This document shows, one piece after another, positions 38,489-49,300 of a DNA stretch of 64,000 nucleotides. The notes under the pieces were generated by a model. The model worked only from the letters and a program-made list of their open reading frames with translations. It did not search any database and was not told where the DNA came from. The stretch spans positions 1,134,951 to 1,198,950 of the forward strand of contig JABACO010000017.1 in the NCBI GenBank assembly GCA_013339895.1, given 5' to 3'. Positions within the stretch are counted from its first letter, which is position 1, and every line of letters starts with the position of its first letter. Position numbers and translations under genes: made by a program. The DNA comes from Ephydatia muelleri (Eukaryota > Porifera > Demospongiae > Spongillida > Spongillidae).

Positions 38489-38594
38489 TTCATGGAAGTG
38501 AAGGGACCGAGGGATAGGCTGTCTTCAAAACAGATGGTGTGGTCATCACAACTGATGGAGTGGGGTGCTGATGTGGAGGTGTGTAGAATGAACG
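38489..38594 (+). pseudogene. FAN1: FAN1 exon 13 duplicate with lost acceptor
   Basis: It encodes [17 protein letters not shown] and the rest of the exon with the catalytic Glu/Lys pair, at the same 106-base length as the parent exon. The sequence before it is GACTTATG where the parent has TTCTGCATTTCACAG, so the AG acceptor is deleted. This makes the duplicate unspliceable at its original site. Confidence 0.8.
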
Positions 38595-39660
38595 GTATCC
38601 AGGGGAGTTGAGGAGGGAGGAGGAAGGGAAGGTAGGAGGGGAAGGGGAGGGGAAGGGATGAAGAGTAGTGGTGCATTACCTACTTACTGTCGTGTGCTTA
38701 CCTGGGTGCGTACTAATGATTGTCTAGAAGTGCAGGGTGGTAGGAAATGTTCCAGCTTCTGTAGATGGATCTGTGGCATGTAAACCGTATTAACAAAATC
38801 ACATCCTGTGTACTGTGACTTGGCCTGTCAAGTGCAAGTAATATGTTCGAAGTGGGCATGTACCAGGGTGTTTCAGCAAAGGCAGCAGAGCATAGAAAAC
38901 ATACAGAAAATGATCCCAAGTGTGTTGAGTTGGGCTGGCAATGTATACCATTGGCAGTGGAGAGTTATGGGGCCAGGGGACCAGAGGCATTGAGGGCCTT
39001 CTCATAGGTGGCTACTCGTTAGCCATTCTTGGTAACCTCAAAGTCCAAGATAGTAGCAGAGCTATATGGCCACCTCAGCTTGTTATTGGTTAGAGCTAAT
39101 GCTCAATCAATCCTGGTCCACTCCGATCCCCAAACACCTCAACAAGAAAATGAACTGTTTATGTAGTTGTTTTGTGTGTCTGTGTGCATTTGTGTGTTTG
39201 TTGTCAACTTGTAATGTGTCATAACAATCGAATTAGGGATAGAAGTCAGGAATGTAGAAAATTAAGTTAATGGTTGTTGACTTACAGTGTAACTGGCACA
39301 GAGGGATTTCTATTGTATCAAAACAATTGAACCACATGAACTGTGATTTGGGTAGGGCGGGAAAGGGTAACAGCTCGTTGTCTCCGATTTAAAGCATCAA
39401 ATGAGGCTCACACCTGACACTTTTTGGCTCGTCACACACAGCTTCATGCAGGTGTTATTTGATTGTACTTCAGAGAAACCTATTTTCATCATCTACGTAG
39501 ACAATGGCATTGACCCGTTTTTAATGTGATTGATGATGACACCCAGTAGATGACATAATTAGCTATTCCTTTGTTGGTTTGCATTATCATCAAAAAAAGG
39601 GGGCATTACTAGTATAATATTTTATAATTAAAATTATAATTGTTATACTTCATAACAATA

Positions 39661-39912
39661 ATATGGGATCGTTTCCGCGAAAATGGACCTAAAGCATTTT
39701 TTTTTCAAGATTTCAATTTTTTTTTATATTCTAGAAGTCTGAAATGTCCTCTACACATTGCTTCTTACGCACCGAGAATCGGAATATCTGTCATGGAGTT
39801 GCCAGGCTCTGAATTTTTAATTAACCATACATTTCAACGCAAGCGTTACATCTCTATTACTCGTAATGGAAATTTTATAAATGTATACGTATAGGTCCCT
39901 TTTCGCGGAAAC
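39661..39912. mobile_element. MITE, family A copy
   Basis: Starts ATATGGGATCGTTTCCGCGA and ends GGTCCCTTTTCGCGGAAAC. The arms are inverted repeats of about 25 bases around a core shared with 30317-30578 and 54924-55200. Confidence 0.9.
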
Positions 39913-39996
39913 ATACGAAGTAATAATAGTAATTGAACACACAGCCACACAACCCAAAAAACATCTAATTCATACAGTAATTGGCCAGTCGTCCAG

Positions 39997-39998
<2 letters not shown>

Positions 39999-40028
<30 letters not shown>
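39999..40028. repeat. Poly(G) tract, 30 bases
   Basis: An uninterrupted G run inside the segmental duplicate, absent from the corresponding place near 24835. Confidence 0.95.
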
Positions 40029-40029
<1 letters not shown>

Positions 40030-41311
40030 GGAGGAGGGGAAACACCTCCAGCCTGGTTAAGGGCATTTGGCACCACTGATCATGAAATGAGTTTTCTGAC
40101 ACCCACTTCTGAAATAAGGGTGGAACTAAGGATACAATCGCACCACCAAAAACACATGCATGTCTATTCGTGCAAGCCACTATTGGCCGGCCGCCAAGCC
40201 TTGCTAGCAGGCACTTTCATTTGATCTCACTAATTGCGGATGTTGAGACGACCATGCATATAAGTTGGAGAATCCCTGAACTGTGGTGCCTAATCTTTCG
40301 TTCGCTAGTTTGTGAAGCCAAACGACAAACTGCTCCCTTGTTGCTGGAATTATGTAGCTTTCCTCACCAGTCACCCAGTCATCAGTGCAGTAGTGCTACA
40401 TAGTATCTCACGAGAACACCGCATGTAGAGAAAGCTTTATTTATGACACATATCTATACATGTTAATCACCATTTCTGTTCGAGTACCTGTGCCGCCATA
40501 AAGTAGCACTGAGCACACATGGCAGATGCTTGTTGTTGTGGCCACACACATTTGATGCAAGCTAACTGTACAATTTATAGTTTTGGCCATTGGTATATCA
40601 AAGCTGTGATCCCTGTGCAGAATGGCTACATGTGCAGAACACATGCATGGCAAGATTCCTATCTAGTTTCCTGTTCTACATATAAGCTATATAGTGCCTT
40701 GTATGTGGCCTAGCTTGAACCATTTCATACGAACAACGTGGGTACATCAAAACTAACAACGGGCAACAGAGCTTTGCATGGTAGTCATGATGAAAGATGG
40801 TTTACATGATCTGAAAAAGAGTGCCCCTAGGCCTCCCCTGAATATGTTACTTAGGAGCTTCAATATAAAAATATAACTGCTCATGTGCGTATCCATTATG
40901 ATCTAGGGATGAACACATTATGCGTCTGAGCTCCCATAAAAATAATAATAATAATTAATAGTAGTCGTTAACATAAATTACACAAACTCTACAACCCAAT
41001 TCAAAACACAAATGAAACACACAACGATAGTTTCCACTCAATGAGACAAATACTTACTACTTCCGATGTCAAATCTCAAATGAGTCATGCAACTGCACGT
41101 GGAACTTGTGTGTCTTTGATTACATTGTAATTAAGAATATAAAATACTTCCTGTATCCCTCCATAAAAAATACAGACTATAATGCCACTATAATACAGGT
41201 TGACCACTTGATATTCGTTAATTTTCTGCGCCAGACTTGTTCTATTTAAAATATATGTCGGAAACATATGCACGAAACGAATGACATATGAACAAACAAA
41301 AATGTACAAAG

Positions 41312-41622
41312 TCACATTTGCCAGAGGAGGTCCGCTGCAGTCATGGCGTGCTTCTCCAGTTCGGATACGGTCACGCTAAGCGACAGGATGACGTAGAGGG
41401 CCTGATCTGACTGCAGCCCTGCATATACAGAGTAGCTAAATACCTAACGCTATATAATCCAGCACGTAATTATGCCTATCGATGTAGCTATCAAACCTTT
41501 CCAGTAACACAGACTGATTACAATTTGTATCAAAATAGGACATCTATGATTTAAGGAACGAAAACAAACAATAGACACACACATGCACACATACACACAC
41601 ATGCGCGCACACACACACATAC

Positions 41623-41719
<97 letters not shown>

Positions 41720-41723
41720 TTCA

Positions 41724-41776
<53 letters not shown>

Positions 41777-43204
41777 GCACACTACAATCAAATAAATACA
41801 CATGGTTATACTTCATACTACATACATGTTAACTAACTGACACATAAAAATGCGGTTTTAGATAGATACCTGCGCATGGCGTCGATCTGTGCAGTGTTAG
41901 TTTAAATGCTTTGGTTGCAATGTCCAACTGCGCCAGACTGGTTTGGAGATCCTACATTGATGTGAAATACGCATAATTATTATTTGATACTTATTAATAA
42001 ACACGCTATCAGGTCGCGTGAGCATTAACTAATTACGCTGCCTCACCTGTTCAATCATGTAGCTATGATCGCGGCATTTGAGCTTGATATGTGTACCAAA
42101 TGCTGAGAGCATTTTGATCCCTTCAAGCGCTTGTCCTATTGTTTTTGTTGCTCTCAGCGGAGTTACGCTGCAACTTTTACAAAACAAGTCTCTGCGCAGT
42201 ATAATGCGCGACAATTAGGATTGTTGCCTACTTTTCAACGAAAAGACCACGCAACTCTTCCAGCATACTCTGCACATCGTCTATGTGTTCGCGCAGCATC
42301 TCCACGAGTGTCGGCGCAGGTCGCTGTATGTGCGCATGCGTGGTCCGAGCCCAAGAATTGGGAACTTCAAACATGTGTGTAATGTATAAGGTATCAATAC
42401 TACAACATGCCTTTTTTAATTCGCCAGCCGTCGGTGTGGCGCCTTTCTTTCTTCCGATGAACAATTGGTCTTCCAGTTCCTTAACGCGCAGGGTCAGCGC
42501 CTTGATCTCCTTCCGAAGACACTGCACTTCTCTATCCTGGGTACGCGGCACGCAAGATTCAATACTTTTGCATTGAATTTAATATGCTGCACCCTGCATA
42601 AAATTAGTTAAGCATCGCCATATTAGAGACTATTTGACTAAATGGTATGGGATTGCGTTGGGCATAAGGCAACCCATGCAATGGACCCTTCTCGCTTAGA
42701 GATGAGGAATTTGATAGCACATCCGGAGGCACCCACAACCAAGCAATGAGGCATCAAGAGGCAGCCAGGAGATATTCAAAGCTTACTACCACGTACATTC
42801 CTATAACCTTATATGAAGCTGAAGGAGCGTACATGCATGCATGCTTTCGGATTCAGCCTTACCAGCGAGCCGCTCGTATGCGTAAATTCACCAGTACTAT
42901 ACATCTTGTCCCACTCCTCGATAATGTAATGGTGGCCTCGATGCGAATCAGCGCTCTCGTCTCGAACGGACGTTACGATGACGCGATACAGCTCCTCACT
43001 CCACTGCGGTCCGGTGCGAGGTAGGAGCGCGAGCAGTTCACCAACAGCAGCCCTCCTGTGCCCGCCCTCCCACCGTCTCAACAGCGACAAAGCCTCGTCG
43101 TCCCGCAGAAGTCGATAGCCTTTGAGCGCTGGTAGTAGCGAGAGAAGGTCTAGGTACGATTCGAGCAGACCGTGCAGTCTTAACGGGAGTACAGCGTCCG
43201 CCAT
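41312..43204 (-). CDS. CARD-like death-fold protein with coiled coil, five coding exons
   Basis: Exons 43204-42977, 42536-42232, 42191-42047, 41951-41870 and 41418-41312 give 288 residues with all phases matching. Residues 1-76 ([60 protein letters not shown]) have the leucine spacing, mid-domain acidic Asp-Asp-Glu and final Gly-x-x-Trp helix of a CARD. Exon 2 follows with a heptad-like segment ([20 protein letters not shown]). Later exons are helical and leucine-rich with a KSCSV/KCRDH cysteine pair but no domain I recognise. The first donor (ATC|GTAACG) is chosen to keep phase; exon 1 could read further, and exon 2 may hide a short intron. Its ATG is 121 bases beyond the vinculin stop on the same strand. 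A role in CARD-based innate or death signalling is inference from the fold only. Confidence 0.6.
41624..41719. repeat. (CAGA)n tetranucleotide array
   Basis: About 24 uninterrupted CAGA units followed by a (CA)n and (GC)n tail to about 41780. It lies in the last 1-kb stretch of the CARD-like gene (3' side of intron 4 by position). Confidence 0.95.
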
Positions 43205-43325
43205 TCTTTCAATCGTTAACACCAGAACATGCTCTTATTTATAGTCGATTTGTGCATTCTGAACTACGTAATGTTTGAAATGGAATAACGTCACAGCTAA
43301 ATATAGCCTTTTTACTGGTTTTTTT
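43205..43325 (-). promoter_or_regulatory. Short spacer between vinculin stop and CARD-gene ATG
   Basis: Only 121 bases must hold the vinculin 3' UTR and the CARD-gene promoter and 5' UTR. On the minus strand it has GGCTATATTTAGC (possible TATA box near 43300), TGACGTTATT (CRE-like) and TATAAATAAG (weak poly(A)-like) near 43240. These are motif observations without expression evidence. Confidence 0.4.
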
Positions 43326-46300
43326 TTAGAGCGTACGTGCTCCCTTCTTAACCCATTGCAATCCCAGTGTGGCCCGTTGATCCGGAGGGACTCGAATGGT
43401 GGCCGCTTCCGTGGCGAACAAGACTTCGGAGACAGCCTGCATCAAGTTCTGCGCGTTATCAGTTAGCATTTCCGTGGCTTCTCGGTCGGCGGCTGCATCT
43501 GGGAGAAGGGAGGGGATCAGTGACATCACACGAAGTGACCTGTTCTGACGTCACATAATTGGCTCCCCGTCAGTTGCATTATCTTTGGTAAGGGCTCTCT
43601 TTTAGTAGTTTACAGGATGCTGGTTACAGGCTTAGAAGGAATACTCCCTAGCAACCGCACTGTCGAACCAAAGCTACAAAACTTAACATCATGACGCTCA
43701 TTGCGTCACAGAGACAAAACCATAAAAACGCGCTACAAAAATTCGCGCCTATTGCGAGACAGAGGGAATTCCCCCTAGGATAAGCAAATAAAAATAATAA
43801 TATATAAATCATCAAACCTCACCATCTCCGCCCTGCCTGGTCGCTTTCACCGCAGCTATGATCTTGAGTTGGGTGGAGATGGTAGGTAGCTTGTCCACAA
43901 GTTGAAGGATGGCCTAGAAGAAGAGACACAACACCTGTCATAAGTGGATGCAGCATATCTACCTTCCTCCATCCATTATCTCCAGGCTCCCTCCATTATC
44001 TTCAGGCTCCCTCTTCCTTCTTCATCCTCTCCTTTCCTCCATCTATATTCTCCCTCCATACCCTCTTCCCTCCCTCCTTTCCCTCTCCCTCAGGAGGCTG
44101 TCACTCGCTCTCTTCCCTCCCTCCTCTCCCTCAGGAGGCTGTCACTCACTCTCTTCCCTCCCTCCTCTCCCTCTCCCTCAGGAGGCTGTCACTCGCTCTC
44201 TTCCCTCCCTCCTCTCCCTCTCCCTCAGGAGGCTGTCACTCGCTCTCTTCCCTCCCTCCTCTCCCTCTCCCTCAGGAGGCTGTCACTCGCTCTCTTCCCT
44301 CCCTCCTCTCCCTCTCCCTCAGGAGGCTGTCACTCGCTCTCTTTCCTCCCTCCTCTCCCTCTCCCTCAGGAGGCTGTCACTCGCTCTCTTCCCTCCCTCC
44401 TCTCCCTCAGGAGGCGCTCTCTTCCCTCCCTCCTCTCCCTCTCCCTCAGGAGACTGTCACTCACTCTCTTCATCCTCTTATCAGTGCATGCATCAGCCAC
44501 TTTCCTTGCCATCTTGACGACATCTTCACTCTCCTTGGCGATCATGCGAGCAGTGTTGATGAAATCCTTTTTAGAGTGCACCTCACCTTCCTCTCCTCTG
44601 AAAGAAAAAAAGTGTTTGTTTTGTGCAATCATTCCTTTCTATACTTATCACATGGCAGAGTACACACACACCTGGCAAACTTGGACATCTGCATGAATAG
44701 CTTGGCCATCCTTCTTGCAGTTGTCACCATTTCATTGTCTTCCCATTGCTTTGCATCTTTGTCCAACTTGTGTGCTGCATACTGCGAATGCATACAATGA
44801 GGAGGAAATACACGTAAGAACTCAGTTTTACTTACATGTGTACACAAACTCCACACATTGGAATGGTTGAGCCAAATCCCAGTGGGAGGTTTTAAACAAA
44901 TGACCAAAGTGCTCTATGTCTGTACACAAATCCTTCCTCTCATTGCAAACGTACAACAAACACTTGAGCTTGCTCACAAGAGAAAAACAGAAGACCTACG
45001 GGTCACTCTCATTGGTTCCTCAAGTACCAAATTTGTATGAGCTTTTTTTTTACCCCTCCATTTCCACTTTCCCTCCTCACCTCCTTTCAGCCACCCCACC
45101 ATCCAAACTCGTTGATCATCTCTCATTACTATCACAATATTCCTCTTCCCCTCACCCTCCCTCTTCCTCTACCCTCCTACCATTTCGCCATCTCACCACT
45201 TATTTTCCACCATCACAAATCCTCCCCAACCCCCACTCATCCCCCTCCCCCTCCCACCACTCACTCCAATGGGGTCCACGGATTGCAGTGGCACCACCTC
45301 CACAAGTTCAGGAGATGGTGGGCGTGGAGGTACTTCCGGCTCGGCCGGCAGAGGTGGCCGTTCTGGGGCTGGGGAGGAAGGAGAGGTGATAGCATTCATG
45401 TACTCCACGAGTGCAAACGAAAGAAACTTGTGCTTATATCAATTTATAAAAATAAATTTTACAGTGTGACCACAACAATTACTCCCTAATTGACGTAATA
45501 CAGTAGCAATTACACATGTATATGACAATCCCCATGCCATTAAGAAAACCCACACGAAGTGTGTGATATAGTAGAACATCATCTTGCCCAGCAGAGGTCT
45601 TGTGCCCAGTCCTTACACTGCCATGTGTATAATTGTACGCAATCCAATGCCACACAAGCAGTGCAAGGCCGTGTAAGTACACATGTGTAATGCTGAGTCC
45701 TTGCCACGATCCTCAGCCATGTGTGAGCTATATTTTAAATCTAGTACACTGTAGCTACCCTCCCATATTTCATTGAGAAAACACTCTTCTCATTGAAAAG
45801 TGCATCACCTCAATTTAGCCATTTAGGCAAGGAGTTTTCCCTCAGGAGTGAGAATAGGATGCTGGTAGATACTGCCCTGATACATCAACACCTTCATTAT
45901 GTCAACAGTTCATGGGACGAACCCCACGCTATTCCAGTCCACCATAAAAAAGCTCCAACTAGCAATTTTTGGTTGAGATGGATAAGCTCATGAGCTTTTT
46001 TGGGGGGCAAAAGAATGCTGTGACAGAGACAGCAGATCTATCAACCAGCGTAAGAAGGACCGGCCAGACCTGAACACTCTGTGCAGGCATGATAGAGACT
46101 GTCAATTAATGACTGAAGTTCCTGTTTGCACTCATTACTAGAGCTCGTCTCTAGGGAGTATTGTTTGATTGTTTGAGGTTTGTAAGATGACACTGCATGC
46201 ACACAATAATGTTGTAGTGCAAATATAGCAAAAGGCATGCCTGCAAACACAGACTGTCACCATATGGCCCATGCATTCCTTGATCACAACTGCCTCAACC

Positions 46301-49300
46301 ACAACTGCATTGCTGCCATTCCGCAGTAATACATGAATATGCACATACACACCTATGCACACACACATATCTACACCTATGCACCTATGCACACACACAC
46401 ACCTATGCACATGCACACCTATGCACATGCACACCTATGCACATACACACCTATGCACACACACACCTATACACATGCACTCAAAATAAGGACTAAGGTT
46501 TGATTGGTCATTCATGCAACCACGAAATGATTGTGGGTTTCCACCAAATACTTATCCCTGTACAATTTACATGCGGTTGGCTATCAACACTAATTAAATA
46601 GCTGCTACAAGAATGAGATTAAAGACCTACTCTGGTCAAATGCATCGGATATTGAACCTATGTCCGCCCGCTATTTTGAGCAATGCACGTACACCTATGC
46701 ACACATGCTGTTAAATTAATAAACAAACACGAGTATGCAACAACATTTGCTAAGCGGCATCACTATATAGGACATGCATGGCAACCATCACTAAGTCTCT
46801 ACACATTGCCAACACAAATTTTCAAATAAGGACACACCCCACATCAAATAACCAACGTTTATGCCAAAATACCAGACTGGAGCAGGATGCAAAAGGCTTC
46901 AACGTGCATCAGATTCACATCAGTATTGATACGTGCATCAAGATATGTAGCTACTCCATTGACATCAACATGTAGTATATGTGCAATGTTTATGTTGCAA
47001 GCTTCCTTTTGTGGCACATGCGTCAATTAAAAGTGGCTAATTTATAGCCAGCTCTACAGTCCGGATGGAGGGTTAAGGTACATATGTATGTGTAAACACC
47101 TGCATGCCTTTCTAACCTAATAATAGCAGGTGCTAACCATTAGCAGATGCAGCTGCCAAGATGACAAGCATTGTTATTACATAACACAACCCATCCCTCC
47201 TCCCCATCCCTCCTTTCCAGACTGGAACGTGACAGTCGTGACAGAACAGAGACCTTACCTTCTTCGACTGGTGGAGGTGGAGGTGGAGGTGGAGGGTTGT
47301 GATGTGTGTCCACCACATTGTACACATCGTGGACTGCTTTTGCCAGCTGATGATGGCAGGGAGGGGGAAGTTACCATGGGGAAGGGGAGGGGTTTCGTAG
47401 AAGAGGGGCGGTCCAGTACAAAGGGGTGGTGGAAAGAAGAGGGAGAGCGAGTAGGTAATAATTAAATATGTTCACGTCTAACACACGGTTGCATACGCAT
47501 GCACAAATGGCACAGCTTAACCTCAAGGTCTAGAAAGTTGTTTAATTCTCCGTGCTTAATGATGCAGTCTTCTGTGCCAGTGAACGCAGCATTTACTGGC
47601 GTACTTGCCCAGGGGACCTACCGTGATCTGTAGTATGCTACTATTGAGTTATGGTATTCCTCCGTCCCTCCCCTCTGCTCTCTCTTCCCCTCCCCTTCAT
47701 TTCTCCTCCCCCAATAACTCACATTCTCAGCCTTCACACAGAACTCATGGTGAGCTGTGGCACTTCCCCCCTGTTGAATGCAGGTCTTTGCACTGGTTAC
47801 CATGGGACCGATGGCTGTACAAGCAAAACAACAAAATAAATAAATAAATTAATTTAATTAAATTGAAAGGAAGATGTCATTAAATCCTGTTAAAGCAGTC
47901 TGGGGACCATCCTTTTACTTATAGGATCTGATCCCAAACTATTTTAAATGGATGGATTATACTTCATTAGCGTTTAAAATAAAAAATATACATGTAATCC
48001 TTTAGATCCTCTCTCCCCCTCCTCCCCATATGAACTGATACGTCAAGCAATGTCAACTCATCCCCTACCATCCCAAGCAAGCATGACATAATGAAGAACA
48101 AAGGCCCATCATCATGTCTACACACAACATTTGAACCATGCCCACAACATATATGCCAGAATCCCCACAAGGCTATACCAGCAGTTATGGCCTGGGAACT
48201 TGAAGCCAGTTCGGTTTTGAATGCAGGATCCTCGCTGTTTTCTGATTCTCCTTGCACGACTGCAACCACTCGATTGGCCGTCCTGGCCGCTGTGGCTATG
48301 TGCTTGAAGGCAGACTGGGGATGAGGTATAACCATATAAGGAAAGGTTACCGTGGTGATGTTTGAGTATGCGTGCACATGTGTGTGTGTGTGTGTCTGTG
48401 TGTGTGTGTGTCTGTGTGTGTGTGTGTGGTCGTGTACATGTATGTGTGTGCATGCATGAGTATGTGTGTGTATCTGTGTGGTTGTGGTTTTTACGTGTGT
48501 GTGTGTGTGTGTGTGTGTGTGCATTAGCATGCATATATTATGATGTGTGTGTAGTGGTGTGTGTGGTTGTGTGTGTGGTTGTGTGGTTTTGTGTGTGGTT
48601 TTGTGTGTGGTTGTGTGTGTGGTTGTGTGGTTGTGTGTGTGGTTGTGTGTGTGGTTGTGTGGTTTTGTGTGTGGTTGTGTGTGTGGTTGTGTGGTTTTGT
48701 GTGGTTGTGTGGTTGTGTGTGTGGTTGTGTGTGTGGTTGTGTGGTTTTGTGTGTGGTTGTGTGTGTGGTTGTGTGGTTTTGTGTGTGGTTGTGTGTGTGG
48801 TTGTGTGGTTTTGTGTGTGGTTTGTGTGTGGTTGTGTGTGTGGTTGTGTGGTTTTGTGTGTGGTTGTGTGGGTGGTTGTGTGTGTGGTTGTGTGTGTGGT
48901 GGTGTGTGTGGTTGTGTGGTCTCCACTCAAGCAAGTAAGCATGGATGTACTATGTAATAGCGTATGCGCTCTGGAGTGTGTATACAACCTGAAACAGTAT
49001 GTACGTGTATGGACTGTTATGCATTTTGTAGTGTGTAAAGGTTTGTATACGCAAGTGTGTGCAGGTTTGTGCACTGTATGTGCAAGTGTGTAAAGGTTTG
49101 TATGTGGAGGTTTGCTCACCAAATGTTGCATGCATATTGTGTTCAGTGTGGTCTTTATCACAGTTGCATGTCTGTGGTGTTTGTCAGAGTCTGTGTCGGT
49201 CCCTTGTAAGTGCATGTTTCCACCCTATGTATGGCTTGCTTGTGAATAGTTTAGCACACAGCGCATGCCAATGTGTTCTACCTGTGTACAATCAGCTTAT

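Larger units (their letters stand above)
37765..41090. repeat. Diverged segmental duplicate of about 20680-25530
   Basis: Collinear similarity is visible at many points: GTGTCTCTTGATGTGAAGTCC (37780 versus 20690), FAN1 exons 12 and 13, AATAGAACACACAC-type sequence (39930 versus 24640), CCTCCAGCCTGGTTAAGGGC (40050 versus 24845) and the CACCATTTCTGTTC and GCCGCCATAAAGTAGCAC blocks (40470 versus 25155). Element C (21536-23081) is absent from this copy and a family A MITE (39661) is absent from the other, so both inserted after the duplication. Confidence 0.85.
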
